Shown: positions 8,254 through 17,182, numbered from the stretch's first letter. The stretch is DNA of 64,000 bases from an uncultured Collinsella sp. (GCA_900541715.1 UQLI01000002.1:43571-107570); one strand, 5' to 3'. Program-made: numbers and translations. The notes: a model not told the origin generated them from the letters alone.

Positions 8254-9336
8254 ATGCGCACGATTGGAATGAGTGATTATACCGTTGGCGAGGATTGCTT
8301 TACCGAGCTGCCCGCCGCACTGGCCGAGTACGGAGCGACCAAGGTCGCCATCATTGGCGGCAAACGTGCACTGGCTGCAGCGCTGCCGGGCATCGAGGCG
8401 GCACTTGAAGGTACCGATGTCGAGATTCTGGAGACGCGCGTCTACGGCACCAACAGCACGCGCGCCAATATCGCCAAGGTCGTGAACTCCCCCGCTTGCC
8501 AGCAGGCAGACGTGCTTATCGCCTGTGGCGGCGGCAAGGCACTCGACACTGTGAAGACGGCGGCCATCGAGCTCAAGAAGATCGTCTTTACCGTACCGAC
8601 GATTTGCTCCAACTGCTCGGCCGCGACCGCCATTGCCGTTGTCTACAACGACGACGGCTCGCTCGAGGGCTATTCGTACCCCAACCGACCGGCGCACATC
8701 TTCATCAACCCCAAGATCATCGCCGAGGCACCGGCAGAGTACTTCTGGGCCGGCGTGGGCGATGCCCTGTCTAAGCAGCCCGAGGTCGAGTACGCCACGA
8801 GCGCCGGTAATTTGGAGCACACCGCCGGTCTTGGCCTGGCACTCGCCCACACCTGCTCCGAGCCGCTGTTTACCTATGGCGTCCAGGGTCTTGAGGACGT
8901 GCGCCAGGACCTGTCGACCGAGGCCGTCAAGCAGATCGCGCTCGATATCGTGGTCAACACGGGCTATGTCTCGAACCTGACCAACCAAAACGATTACTAC
9001 TACAACTCGAGCGTGGCGCACGCGTTCTACAATGCGACGTGCAGCATTCCGCGCGAGGGAACCTATCTGCACGGCGAGGTCGTGAGCCTGGGCGTGCTCG
9101 TGCTGTTTGCCTATACGGGCGATACCGAGAACCTTGAGCGCTACGCCGCCTTTAACAAGCAGATGGGGCTGCCCGTGACGCTTGAGCAGGTCGGACTTTC
9201 CGAGGCCGACATCCCGGCCCTGTGCGAGCACGCGCACGCCACCAACGAGTGGAAGCAGGGCAACCCTGAGCCCTTCACCGACGAAAAGTTCGCCGCCGCC
9301 ATCAAGGCCGCCGACGCTTACGGCCACACGCTCTAG
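8254..9336 (+). CDS. Iron-containing alcohol dehydrogenase family oxidoreductase (GldA/HcxA-like)
   Basis: 360 aa. The N-terminal dinucleotide-binding half contains CGGGKALDTVK, the GGGK-x-x-D signature of glycerol dehydrogenase-type enzymes, followed by TVPTICSNCSA. The metal site is indicated by GVGDALSK and TYLHGEVVSLG. Such enzymes reduce or oxidise small alcohols, glycerol or 2-oxo/2-hydroxy acids with NAD(P)H. Relatives include GldA and the YbdH/HcxA hydroxycarboxylate dehydrogenases; I cannot decide the substrate. Start ATG at 8254 has AAGG 6 nt upstream. It is transcribed divergently from ileS and ends in a hairpin terminator. Confidence 0.88.
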   Translation: MRTIGMSDYTVGEDCFTELPAALAEYGATKVAIIGGKRALAAALPGIEAALEGTDVEILETRVYGTNSTRANIAKVVNSPACQQADVLIACGGGKALDTVKTAAIELKKIVFTVPTICSNCSAATAIAVVYNDDGSLEGYSYPNRPAHIFINPKIIAEAPAEYFWAGVGDALSKQPEVEYATSAGNLEHTAGLGLALAHTCSEPLFTYGVQGLEDVRQDLSTEAVKQIALDIVVNTGYVSNLTNQNDYYYNSSVAHAFYNATCSIPREGTYLHGEVVSLGVLVLFAYTGDTENLERYAAFNKQMGLPVTLEQVGLSEADIPALCEHAHATNEWKQGNPEPFTDEKFAAAIKAADAYGHTL

Positions 9337-9347
9337 ACCCAGGCCGT

Positions 9348-9388
9348 AAACCACCACAAAGGGGACAGGCACCTTTGTGGTGGTTTTT
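9348..9388. terminator. Portable terminator hairpin, copy 2 (bidirectional)
   Basis: 15-bp perfect stem (9348-9362 / 9372-9386) around loop GGACAGGCA, with TTT tracts at both ends, between the convergent dehydrogenase and DUF523 genes. The loop is the exact reverse complement of the loop at 1569-1577, so this is the same element inverted. Confidence 0.8.
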
Positions 9389-9842
9389 ATTGCTCCAGCA
9401 TGCTGGGGTCAAAATCGCTAGCTGGGATCACACGGTAGCCGTGGCGCAGGAGCAGGTCGACGAAAACGCCGTTACCCGCAGTAAGCGTGCCGCTGAAGGT
9501 TCCGTCGTAGATACGGCCTACACCGCACGAGGGGCTACGATCCTGCAAGACGCACGCAGTTATCTCGGACGGACCGCCCGCTTGCTCGCACATATCGAGT
9601 GCGCGCTCGGCACCCAGGCGAAACTCGCGATCGACCGAGATGCCCTCGCAGGTACGAACCTCGCCGTTCACAATTTCGGACGGCTTGCGCGGCGTGGGCA
9701 AGCCGCCAAAAACCTCAGGGCATACCAAGAGGACCTCGGTCCCCGTACGCTCGCAAGCCTCAACCAACGCGCGGTGATAATTGTCGAGCCCGTTATACTT
9801 GCAATTCTCGCCCATCAAACAGGCGCTCACTACGATCTTCAT
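9387..9842 (-). CDS. DUF523 family protein
   Basis: 151 aa from ATG 9842, with GGAGG about 6 nt upstream. It begins MKIVVSACLMGENCKYNG and contains CPEVFGGLPTPR, GAERAL and RSPSCGVGRIYDG. This set of conserved Cys, Gly and Pro motifs defines DUF523, a small cytosolic protein of unknown function found widely in bacteria, alone or fused to DUF1722. Cysteines at positions 8 and 14 and the PSCG motif could bind a metal or an Fe-S cluster, but that is conjecture. Single gene, convergent with the dehydrogenase. Confidence 0.85.
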   Translation of the reverse strand: MKIVVSACLMGENCKYNGLDNYHRALVEACERTGTEVLLVCPEVFGGLPTPRKPSEIVNGEVRTCEGISVDREFRLGAERALDMCEQAGGPSEITACVLQDRSPSCGVGRIYDGTFSGTLTAGNGVFVDLLLRHGYRVIPASDFDPSMLEQ

Positions 9843-9863
9843 ACAGATCCTCCCCACGCAAAA

Positions 9864-9896
9864 CGCCCCATTTGAGATGGACACTCAAATGGGGCG
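9864..9896 (-). terminator. Terminator after ftsH
   Basis: 13-bp perfect stem (CGCCCCATTTGAG and its complement) with a 7-nt loop, followed on the minus strand by TTTT. It lies between the ftsH stop codon and the DUF523 start. Confidence 0.8.
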
Positions 9897-9917
9897 ATCG
9901 ACACAGCGCAGTTCGTA

Positions 9918-11825
9918 TTACTGCTGATTCGGCATCAACGGATTCTCACGCGTGAGGAGATTCATAAACTCCTCGCCCGTGATCGTCTCCTTCTTGTACA
10001 GATAACGAGCCAGCTCATGGAGCTTGAACTTGTTTTCCTTGAGGATCTGCAGGGCGCGATCATGCGCGTCCTCGATCAGCTTAGCGACAATCGCGTCCAC
10101 ACGCTCGGCCGTACCGGGGGCGCAGGTGAGCGACGTGTCCTGATTGAGATACGCGTTCTGCACGGTACCGAGCGCCATCATGCCAAACTCGTCGGACATA
10201 CCAAAGCGCGTCACCATATTACGGGCGAGCTTAGTAGCCTGCTCGATGTCGTTGGCGGCGCCGGTCGTCATCTCTCCAAAGATGAGCTCCTCGGCTGCGC
10301 GGCCACCGCAATAGACAGCGAGCTTGTCCAAGACCTCCTGGCGCGTCGTCAGGAAGCGCTCGTCCTCCTCGACCTGCATGGTATAGCCAAGAGCACCGCT
10401 CGTGCGCGGCACGATGGTAATCTTGGTAACCGGCGCGGAGCCCTTCTGGCGGGCAGCGACGATGGCATGGCCGATCTCGTGATAAGAAACGACCTGTTTC
10501 TCGTGGTCGGAAAGCACCGTGGACTTACGCTGTTGGCCGGCAATGACGACCTCCACCGACTCCTCAAAATCGTCCTGCGTAGCGCGCTTGCGACCCTCGC
10601 GAACGGCGCGCAGGGCGCCCTCGTTGATGATATTGGCCAGGTCAGCGCCCGAGGCACCGGGCGTAGCGCGGGCAATCGCGGTCAGGTCGATCGGCGGCTC
10701 GGTCTTCACGCTCTTGGCATGCAGCTCGAGGATGTTCTTGCGGCCGGTCAGATCGGGCAGCTCAACGGGGATGCGGCGGTCAAAACGACCGGGGCGCAGT
10801 AGAGCGGGATCGAGACTGTCGGGACGGTTGGTTGCGGCAAGGACAACGATACCCTTGTGGTTATCGAAGCCATCCATCTCGGTCAGCAACTGATTGAGCG
10901 TCTGCTCGCGCTCGTCGTTGCCGCTAAAGCCGCCGCCATCGCGCTTCTTACCGATGGTATCGATCTCATCGATAAAGACGATACACGGGGCCTTTTCCTT
11001 GGCCTGCTTAAACAGGTCACGAACCTTTGCAGCGCCGCGACCAACAAACATCTCAACGAACTCAGAGCCCGAAATGCTAAAGAACGGAACACCGGCCTCG
11101 CCGGCAACAGCCTTGGCAAGCAGGGTCTTACCGGTACCCGGAGGGCCAACAAGGAGAGCACCGCGCGGCAGCTTGGCGCCGATCTCCTCGTAGCGCTGCG
11201 GCTTCTCCAGAAAGTCGACGACCTCCTTGAGAGACTCCTTGGCCTCTTCCTGGCCGGCGACGTCCTTAAAGGTCACGCCCACGTCCTTGGAGGCGATCAC
11301 GCGCGCGCCGGACTTACCCAGTCCGCCGCCGCCAAAACCGCCGCCGCCAAAGTTCATCGACGGGCCGTCATCGCCCATAGCCTTCTTCATGCGGCGGTTG
11401 AGCCACCAACCGATGAGGAAGAAAATCGCCATGGGAAGAATGAGCGTGAGCAGGTAGTAGGTCATCAAACCCGAGTTTTTATCGGGAACGACCGACTCCA
11501 GCGAAGCGCCAGACTCAAGCACGCGATCGGTAAAGCCCGCATCGTTCGGCACACCGGTCGTCTTATAGGCGATGTTCTCGTCCTCGCCCTTCTTGGTGTA
11601 ATAAATCGAGTAATCGTCCGTGTTGTACTCGACCTTGTCGACACTCTTCTTATCGAGCGCTTTGACAAACGTCGAGTAATCGGTCTTCGTAATCTGCTGC
11701 GTGTGACCGATGTTGGGGAACAGAACGGTCGAGAGCACGAGGTAGACGACGAAGGCGATGAGCACGTAGAGGATCATATTCCGTCTACGCTTGTTGTCAT
11801 CCATCTCCATCTGCTTGAACTCCAT
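9918..11825 (-). CDS. ftsH: ATP-dependent zinc metalloprotease FtsH
   Basis: 635 aa membrane protease that degrades unassembled or damaged membrane proteins and some regulators. Two membrane segments (about 17-36 and 120-142) flank an extracytoplasmic domain. A Gly-rich linker (159-170) leads into the AAA+ module with Walker A GPPGTGKT (227-234), Walker B VFIDEID (283-289) and the arginine-finger region RPGRFDRR. The zinc site is HEIGH at 449-453. Start at 11825 gives the longest frame; ATGs at codons 6 and 8 are possible, and a GGAG 9 nt before codon 6 supports 11810. The upstream tilS/hpt genes often seen with ftsH are absent; instead the next DNA is a broken cobO. Confidence 0.95.
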   Translation of the reverse strand: MEFKQMEMDDNKRRRNMILYVLIAFVVYLVLSTVLFPNIGHTQQITKTDYSTFVKALDKKSVDKVEYNTDDYSIYYTKKGEDENIAYKTTGVPNDAGFTDRVLESGASLESVVPDKNSGLMTYYLLTLILPMAIFFLIGWWLNRRMKKAMGDDGPSMNFGGGGFGGGGLGKSGARVIASKDVGVTFKDVAGQEEAKESLKEVVDFLEKPQRYEEIGAKLPRGALLVGPPGTGKTLLAKAVAGEAGVPFFSISGSEFVEMFVGRGAAKVRDLFKQAKEKAPCIVFIDEIDTIGKKRDGGGFSGNDEREQTLNQLLTEMDGFDNHKGIVVLAATNRPDSLDPALLRPGRFDRRIPVELPDLTGRKNILELHAKSVKTEPPIDLTAIARATPGASGADLANIINEGALRAVREGRKRATQDDFEESVEVVIAGQQRKSTVLSDHEKQVVSYHEIGHAIVAARQKGSAPVTKITIVPRTSGALGYTMQVEEDERFLTTRQEVLDKLAVYCGGRAAEELIFGEMTTGAANDIEQATKLARNMVTRFGMSDEFGMMALGTVQNAYLNQDTSLTCAPGTAERVDAIVAKLIEDAHDRALQILKENKFKLHELARYLYKKETITGEEFMNLLTRENPLMPNQQ

Positions 11826-11902
11826 CTACTGGGGTTGATAATGCTAACTAGAATACCCAACCCGGCCGGCGATAAACCGACGCCGGGCACGAAAGGACAG
11901 AG

Positions 11903-12204
11903 ATGGCATCACTGTAAGTCGGCAAGGTTCAAATCTATACAGGCGACGGCAAGGGCAAGACGACGGCTGCTTTGGGGCGCGAGAGGATGTCGAGGAACTG
12001 ATTGCGATAAAGCCCGCCACCACGGAGCTCGTGCTCCCCGGCCGCGGCTTGCTACCCCTCGCCGACCTTGCCGACCTAGTAACCGAAATGCGCCCCGTCA
12101 AACACTACTTCGATGAAGGTCTCCTAGCCCGCCAAGGCATCGAATACCAATTGTTTCGTTTTCCGCCAACACCTAAAGCTCATAAGGAAGTTGCGGTGGA
12201 ATAG
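11903..12204 (+). pseudogene. cobO: Remnant of corrinoid adenosyltransferase (cobO/btuR), internally deleted
   Basis: A Shine-Dalgarno-like AAGGAC precedes ATG 11903, but codon 5 is TAA. The same frame then reads KVQIYTGDGKGKTTAALG, the P-loop N terminus of CobO/BtuR ATP:corrinoid adenosyltransferases. After that, the sequence jumps in another frame to ELVLPGRG, then ADLVTEMRPVKHYFDEGL and ARQGIEY, the family's C terminus. Only about 80 of the usual ~175 codons remain; the middle is missing. The second frame runs on to a TAG at 12202-12204 inside a palindromic element. The intact enzyme makes adenosylcobalamin. The gene is clearly non-functional here. Confidence 0.8.
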
Positions 12205-12256
12205 TACTTGTTTGACGGTCCGCAAGGACTTTTCAGGAACTATTTCACCGCAACTT
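12188..12256. repeat. Imperfect palindrome after the cobO remnant
   Basis: 18-bp stem 12188-12205 / 12239-12256 (AAGTTGCGGTGGAATAGT with one mismatch) and a 33-nt loop containing a smaller stem. There is no U-tract, so it is not an obvious terminator. It lies between the cobO remnant and the MATE gene and resembles a small dispersed inverted-repeat element. Confidence 0.5.
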
Positions 12257-12279
12257 ATCAGGGGTATCCGACGGATGAG

Positions 12280-13629
12280 CTAGGCGGTGGCGCGGCCTAG
12301 CCAGTTGCCGCTGTGGTGGTAGATGGTGAACATGGTTGCGGTGATGAGCCAGGTTACGGGGTAGACCAGCAGTAGATGCTCAAGCGACGGATCGAAGGGC
12401 ATGATTGCAAACACCCAGATCACCCTCAAGACAACGGTGCCAAAGATGGTGAGCATCATAGGCTGCAAGCTCACGCCGGCGCCGCGAATGGAGCCCGACG
12501 CGTTTTCGATAATCGAGAAGATCGCGTAAAACGGCGCGATGAAATGAAGAATCGTCGTGGTGTACGCCGAAATCGAAGCATCGTCGACAAACAGACGCGA
12601 CAACGGACCCGAGAACACCAGCAGCACGGCAGACAGGCCACCAATGAGCATAAACGACAGCACGAGCGACGTATGGTAGCCCTTGCGCATGCGCTCGTAG
12701 TTGCGCGCGCCAAAGTTCTGCGCCGAGAACGTAGTGATCGATACGCCGAGCGCCTCGGTCACCATCCAGATAATGCCATCCAGGCGCCCAGATAGACCCC
12801 AAGCAGTCGTGACATCGGCGCCAAACGAATTAACCGACACCTGGATCAGCACGTTCGAGATCGAATAGGCAGCCGATTGAAAACCGAGTGGCAGACCACA
12901 CGAGATCATACTCTTGCAAATACCGCGATCGATACCGAGCTTAGACAGCGAAAGACGCCATGCGCCCGGAGCGCGCATCATGCGCAACACGATCATCGTT
13001 GCATTGGAGCAAATGGTCAGCGCCACTGCGATGCCGCAGCCCAGCGCCTCCATATGCAACACAGCGACAAAGATGATATCCAGCACCACGTTAACAAGGC
13101 AGCCAGAGGCAATGATCACGGCGGGCCCGCGCGTGTCGCCCACGGCACGCAGCAGTGCGGTTCCCATATTTAGCAGCAGTGCCGCAACCATCGCGGCAAA
13201 ATAACAGCGAGCATAGGCCACGCCCTCGGCCAATAGTTCATGCGGCGTGTTCATAAGCACCAGCATGGGCTCAACGAACACTATGCCGAGAATGGAGAAG
13301 ACGATACCGCCCACCAGCGCGAGCGTCATGGCCGTGTGAACCGAACGACTCAGTCGTTCATCATCGTGCTGGCCAAAATACTGACCGGTAATGACCGCGC
13401 AGCCGGCGCCGACGCCAACGCAAAAGCCAATGCAGAGCTCGGTGAGCACCATCGTGGCTTGAATGCCACCCAGCGCGAGCTTGCCGCCAAACTGGCCGAC
13501 GATATACGTACCGATAAGCGTGTAGGCCTGCTGAAAAAACGAACTAAAAAAGATGGGAACGCACAGCGACAGCAATTGCTGCCAAATGACACCTTGCGTT
13601 ACATCGATCGCCGTAGATTTCTTAGCCAC
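12280..13629 (-). CDS. MATE family multidrug/metabolite exporter
   Basis: 449 aa with about twelve hydrophobic segments in two similar halves. It starts VAKKSTAIDVTQGVIWQQLL, the usual cytosolic N terminus of DinF/NorM-like MATE proteins, and contains FFSSFFQQAYTLIGTYIVG and the second-half copy GLPLGFQSAAYSISN. MATE proteins export cationic or other small compounds using a Na+ or H+ gradient. The GTG at 13629 is chosen because GGGAGG lies 4-5 nt upstream; the frame is open to 13662. Substrate unknown. No regulator is adjacent. Confidence 0.9.
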   Translation of the reverse strand: MAKKSTAIDVTQGVIWQQLLSLCVPIFFSSFFQQAYTLIGTYIVGQFGGKLALGGIQATMVLTELCIGFCVGVGAGCAVITGQYFGQHDDERLSRSVHTAMTLALVGGIVFSILGIVFVEPMLVLMNTPHELLAEGVAYARCYFAAMVAALLLNMGTALLRAVGDTRGPAVIIASGCLVNVVLDIIFVAVLHMEALGCGIAVALTICSNATMIVLRMMRAPGAWRLSLSKLGIDRGICKSMISCGLPLGFQSAAYSISNVLIQVSVNSFGADVTTAWGLSGRLDGIIWMVTEALGVSITTFSAQNFGARNYERMRKGYHTSLVLSFMLIGGLSAVLLVFSGPLSRLFVDDASISAYTTTILHFIAPFYAIFSIIENASGSIRGAGVSLQPMMLTIFGTVVLRVIWVFAIMPFDPSLEHLLLVYPVTWLITATMFTIYHHSGNWLGRATA

Positions 13630-13754
13630 ACGCCCTCCCCACACGCATACGTCAAACAGCAAAACGGCAATTTAAGACCAAAGCCAATATCAGCTTAGCA
13701 CCGACTGGCGTCGACCGAAACACCCCGAATCAGAGCCAGGTGCGAAATATCTGC

Positions 13755-14669
13755 CTAGTGATACAAACCCGGCTGGTAGTGATACTCATTGCTCACGTGC
13801 GGGCACAGCTGCCAAAAGGCGACGGCGCTCGCCGCGGCCACGTTAAGCGAATCGACCCCGTGCGCCATCGGAATGCGCACCGCGTGGTCACAGCCGGCAA
13901 TGGTCTTGGCGCCCAAGCCGGCACCCTCGGTACCCATAAAGATTGCCAAGCGGTCAATCTCCTGCAGCACGGGATCGTCCAGCGATACGGAATCGTCCGT
14001 CAACGCCATAGCGGCACACGAAAAACCGGCATCGTGCAACGCGCTCAGACCATCATGCGGCCACACACGAGCCTCGCTGCCAATGCGCGTCCACGGCACC
14101 TGAAACACGGTGCCCATGCTCACGCGGGCCGAGCGACGGTACAGCGGGTCGCAGCACGTCGGGCTGACCAAAATACCGTCAACGTTCAATGCGGCAGCCG
14201 AGCGGAAAATAGCGCCAACATTGGTGTGATCAACAATACCCTCAAGCACGCACACGCGCACCGGACGATCCCCCGCCGCCTCGACGACGCCGCCCAAGAA
14301 CTCATCAACCGGAATCTGACGCGGGCGACGGAACGCCGCCAGCGCGCCGCGCGTCACGTTAAAGCCCGTCAACTGCTCCATGAGCTCCATGGAGGCCACG
14401 AACACGGGAACCGGACCCGCTCCCTCGCGCACGACAAGCTGGTCAAACAGCGGCATCATCTGGTCGAGCCAGCGTTCACCCAAAAGAAAGCTCACCGGCT
14501 CGTATCCGGCACGCACCGCGCGCTCGATAACCTTGGCGCTCTCGGCGATAAAGATGCCCTTTTGCGGCTCCAGCACGCAGCGCAGCTCGCGCTCGGTCAA
14601 TCGAACGTAGGCATCGAGCCGCTCGTCATCGAGCGAATCAATTCGCAGAACCTCAACGGCATCAGTCAT
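13755..14669 (-). CDS. SpoU/TrmH family RNA 2'-O-methyltransferase
   Basis: 304 aa from ATG 14669. The N-terminal substrate-binding part (EPQKGIFIAESAKVIERAV) is followed by the SPOUT knot domain with GIVDHTNVGAIFRSAAAL, MGTEGAGLGAKTI and RIPMAHGVDSLNVAAASAVA, the three motifs of the TrmH group. These enzymes methylate ribose 2'-OH in tRNA or rRNA with SAM. TsnR/RlmB-like and TrmH-like members cannot be separated by eye. The Shine-Dalgarno match is weak; an in-frame start at 14702 is possible but has none. Confidence 0.88.
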   Translation of the reverse strand: MTDAVEVLRIDSLDDERLDAYVRLTERELRCVLEPQKGIFIAESAKVIERAVRAGYEPVSFLLGERWLDQMMPLFDQLVVREGAGPVPVFVASMELMEQLTGFNVTRGALAAFRRPRQIPVDEFLGGVVEAAGDRPVRVCVLEGIVDHTNVGAIFRSAAALNVDGILVSPTCCDPLYRRSARVSMGTVFQVPWTRIGSEARVWPHDGLSALHDAGFSCAAMALTDDSVSLDDPVLQEIDRLAIFMGTEGAGLGAKTIAGCDHAVRIPMAHGVDSLNVAAASAVAFWQLCPHVSNEYHYQPGLYH

Positions 14670-14778
14670 AGCAGCCAGCCCACACCCTTCTTTACAGCAC
14701 ATCTATACCAAACGAGGCGACGCTAAGCGCCGCCCCATACATTCAATCAACCCGATGATACCGTTCACGCCAGGCGAT

Positions 14779-15297
14779 TTACGCCTCGATGCGACGATAC
14801 GTCACGAACTCATAATTGACGCCCTCGTCACCCTCACCGGCGGCAATCGTCGCGACCCCGCTACGCTGCGCAATCTCCCACGCGGGATCGGCGTCCAAGT
14901 CGGGAAAGTACGTGTCCACGGCATGCACGCAGTGGTCATGCGTGACCTCGGCCTCGACGCAATACGGCAAAAACTGCCGATAGACATCGCCGCCACCGAT
15001 CACCCAGGCAACGGGCTCATCGGCAACCGCAGCGAGCGCTTCGTCAACGCTATGCACCACGTCGACGCCCTCGCGGGTAAAGCCTATATCGCGCGTAAGC
15101 ACGATATTGCGGCGGTTCTTGAGCGGACGCCCGCCGGGAAAACTCAGCAGCGTCTTGCGTCCCATGATAACCGGGCAGCCCTTGGTGCAGGCCACAAAAT
15201 GGCGCATATCGGCGCGATTGGACACCACCATATCGCCCTCGCAGCCAATACCCCAGTCGTCACACACGGCGACGATGGCAGAAAGCTTACACGTCAT
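14779..15297 (-). CDS. folA: Dihydrofolate reductase
   Basis: 172 aa, NADPH-dependent reduction of dihydrofolate, needed to recycle the product of thymidylate synthase. It contains LSAIVAVCDDWGIGCEGDM (the DHFR start, usually A-x-x-x-x-x-x-I-G), VIMGRKTLLSFPGGRPLKNRRN and VIGGGDVYRQFLP. The ATG at 15297 has AGGTG about 5 nt upstream and begins 10 nt after the thyA stop, so thyA-folA form an operon. GTG at 15306, which directly abuts the thyA stop, is a less likely alternative. Confidence 0.95.
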   Translation of the reverse strand: MTCKLSAIVAVCDDWGIGCEGDMVVSNRADMRHFVACTKGCPVIMGRKTLLSFPGGRPLKNRRNIVLTRDIGFTREGVDVVHSVDEALAAVADEPVAWVIGGGDVYRQFLPYCVEAEVTHDHCVHAVDTYFPDLDADPAWEIAQRSGVATIAAGEGDEGVNYEFVTYRRIEA

Positions 15298-15306
15298 GCG
15301 CGTCAC

Positions 15307-16155
15307 CTACACCGCAATGGGGATGTTCTTGACCTGAGGGCCGTGCTCATAGCCCTCGACGATCAGGTCATCGGTCGTAAACGCATAGAAGTCATGCACA
15401 TCGGGGTTGAGCGTTACCTTGGGTGCCGCAAACTGCGGACGCTCGATAAGCTCGCGGACGATATCGACATGACGATCATAGATATGGGCGTCGGCGATCA
15501 CGTGCAGCAGCTCACCGGGAATCATATCGACCGACTGCGCGACCATCATCAGCAAAATGGCGTACTGGCACACGTTCCAGTTGTTCGCGGCCAAAATGTC
15601 CTGGCTGCGCTGGTTGAGAATCATGTTGAGCGTCGGCTTGTCGTCCTGAGGACGCTGCGTCACGTTATAGGTCACGCTATAGGCGCATGGATAAAGGTGC
15701 ATCTCGGACAGATCGCTAAACACGTACGTATTGGTCATAATGCGGCGACTATACGGCGTGTGCTTAAGGTCGTACAGTACACGGTCCATCTGGTCGAAGT
15801 CGCCCTCGGCGTAATGGCTCTTCTGACCAATCTGATAGCCGTAGGCTTTACCGATGGAACCGGTCTCATCGGCCCACTCATCCCAGATATGGCTGTTGAG
15901 GTCATGCACGTTATTGGACTTCTTTTGATAGATCCACAGAATCTCGTCCATGGCAGACTTAAGCGCCGTACGACGCAGGGTGAGCGCGGGGAACTCCTCG
16001 CGCAGATCATAGCGCGCCGTGACACCAAAGTTTTTAATGGTATAGGCAGGGGTGCCGTCCTCCCACACCGGGCGGACCTTTTGGCCCTCGGTGGTGGTGC
16101 CATGGTCCAAGATATCGCGGCACATGGTTACAAACTGTTGATCAGCTTTGCTCAT
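15307..16155 (-). CDS. thyA: Thymidylate synthase
   Basis: 282 aa. It methylates dUMP to dTMP with methylene-tetrahydrofolate. The active-site region reads HLYPCAYSVTYNV, with the nucleophilic Cys, followed by LNQRSQDIL (the R-S-x-D phosphate/dUMP loop) and HVIADAHIYDRHV. The spacing and Tyr-Pro-Cys context resemble the Bacillus subtilis ThyA / phage group rather than the E. coli-type PPCH. The start at 16155 is chosen for AGGAGGG 4 nt upstream; the frame stays open to 16470 but would cross the divergent gene. Operon with folA. Confidence 0.93.
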   Translation of the reverse strand: MSKADQQFVTMCRDILDHGTTTEGQKVRPVWEDGTPAYTIKNFGVTARYDLREEFPALTLRRTALKSAMDEILWIYQKKSNNVHDLNSHIWDEWADETGSIGKAYGYQIGQKSHYAEGDFDQMDRVLYDLKHTPYSRRIMTNTYVFSDLSEMHLYPCAYSVTYNVTQRPQDDKPTLNMILNQRSQDILAANNWNVCQYAILLMMVAQSVDMIPGELLHVIADAHIYDRHVDIVRELIERPQFAAPKVTLNPDVHDFYAFTTDDLIVEGYEHGPQVKNIPIAV

Positions 16156-16240
16156 TGACCCTCCTGTCAGTCGCCTATAAGCGAGATTTATTGTAGCCCA
16201 GGCGCGCGCGGCCCCACAGCCCAAACATAAGCCCTCATTT

Positions 16241-16256
16241 TCTGACATATGCCAGA
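16241..16256. promoter_or_regulatory. Palindromic operator candidate 1
   Basis: TCTGACATATGCCAGA, a 16-bp palindrome with one mismatch pair, located just upstream of the putative -35 of the DUF134-NifX gene in the thyA-DUF134 divergent region. It matches site 2 (16294-16309) in the core TGACATATGYCA. The centres are 53 bp apart, close to five helical turns. Confidence 0.6.
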
Positions 16257-16262
16257 AATTCC

Positions 16263-16290
16263 TTGCGCAAATCCGCACGTTCGCTATTCT
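16263..16290 (+). promoter_or_regulatory. Putative sigma-A promoter of the DUF134-NifX gene
   Basis: TTGCGC (16263-16268), 16-bp spacer, TATTCT (16285-16290). It predicts a start site near 16297, inside operator candidate 2, so a protein bound there would block initiation. Called from consensus only. Confidence 0.45.
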
Positions 16291-16293
16291 ATT

Positions 16294-16309
16294 GTTGACA
16301 TATGTCAGA
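16294..16309. promoter_or_regulatory. Palindromic operator candidate 2
   Basis: GTTGACATATGTCAGA contains the perfect 12-bp palindrome TGACATATGTCA (16296-16307), 15 nt before the ATG at 16322. It shares its core with site 1 at 16241-16256. Its place at the predicted transcription start suggests negative autoregulation by the HTH of the downstream protein. Confidence 0.6.
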
Positions 16310-16321
16310 TTTGGAGTGTGC

Positions 16322-17086
16322 ATGGCAGGAAGACGCGAAAAACTGCGCCGCGTCGGGATCATCCCCGAATACCGCGGCTTTACCCCCGATGGCCTGGCCA
16401 GCGGTGATGCCATCGACATGACCGTCGACGAGCTTGAGGTGCTGCGCCTGTGCGACCTGGAGGGCCTCAATCAGGAGGCCGTCGCCCTGCACATGGGCAT
16501 CGCCCGCGCCACGGTGGCGGCAATCAGCAGCCGCGCGCATCGCAAGGTGGCAAACGCGTTGGTCAATGGACGAGCGATTGTCATCGAGGGCGGTAATATC
16601 GCATACTCCCCCATCACCACGACGACGGCCGCATGGCCAGCAAAGGAGGTCGGCACCATGAGGGTGGCAACGACGTACGACAACGGCAACATCTTTATGC
16701 ACTTTGGCCGCAGCGAGCAGTTCAAGATCTACGACATCCAAGATGGCAAGGTGCTCAACGAGCAAGTCGTAGGCACCGGCGGCACCGGTCACGGCGCCCT
16801 GGCAGGTCTGCTTGCCAACGGTGGCGTTGACACGCTCATCTGCGGCGGTATCGGCGGCGGCGCCATCAACGCGCTCACCCAGGCTGGCATCACGGTCTAT
16901 GCGGGCGCCCAGGGCAGCTGCGATGCCTGCGTCGAGGCCCTCATTGCCGGCACGCTCGCTCAGACCGGCGAGGCCACCTGCGACTGCCATGGTCACGACC
17001 ACGAGCACACCCGCGAGCATGGCGAGTCCTGCGGCTGCCACGGCCATCACGAGCACGAGGGCCACGAGGGCTGCAGCTGCCACTAA
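16322..17086 (+). CDS. DUF134 HTH - NifX/NifB-type domain fusion with Cys/His-rich tail
   Basis: 254 aa. Residues ~1-90 are a DUF134 DNA-binding domain (MAGRREKLRRVG start; HTH around LNQEAVALHMGIARATVAAI). Residues ~105-215 are a dinitrogenase Fe-Mo-cofactor-type domain (MRVATTYDNGNIFMHFGRS, ICGGIGGGAINALTQAGI). The last ~35 residues are Cys/His rich (CDCHGHDHEH, CGCHGHHEHE, CSCH), a likely metal-binding tail. The NifX-like fold binds metal clusters in NifB/NifX and orange-protein families, so a metal- or cluster-sensing repressor is plausible (inference). ATG 16322 has GGAG 7 nt upstream. The gene is on the plus strand between thyA and ffh, with two palindromic sites in its promoter region. 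No nif genes are near. Confidence 0.85.
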   Translation: MAGRREKLRRVGIIPEYRGFTPDGLASGDAIDMTVDELEVLRLCDLEGLNQEAVALHMGIARATVAAISSRAHRKVANALVNGRAIVIEGGNIAYSPITTTTAAWPAKEVGTMRVATTYDNGNIFMHFGRSEQFKIYDIQDGKVLNEQVVGTGGTGHGALAGLLANGGVDTLICGGIGGGAINALTQAGITVYAGAQGSCDACVEALIAGTLAQTGEATCDCHGHDHEHTREHGESCGCHGHHEHEGHEGCSCH

Positions 17087-17142
17087 CGACAAGCACCTCG
17101 TCGAGAACGCGCTTCCACGCGTGCGACAACCAGCGAACAAAC

Positions 17143-17182
17143 GGCGAAGGCCGCCTGGAATACCATCCAGGCGGCCTTCGCC
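17143..17182. terminator. Bidirectional hairpin between DUF134-NifX and ffh
   Basis: 16-bp perfect stem (GGCGAAGGCCGCCTGG, 17143-17158, and its complement 17167-17182) with an 8-nt loop between two convergent genes. It has no long U-tract on either side. Confidence 0.7.

Noticed and set aside
10857..12116. Long plus-strand frame crossing ftsH into the cobO remnant
   Set aside because: Mostly antisense to ftsH; the real plus-strand signal here is only the cobO fragment in other frames.
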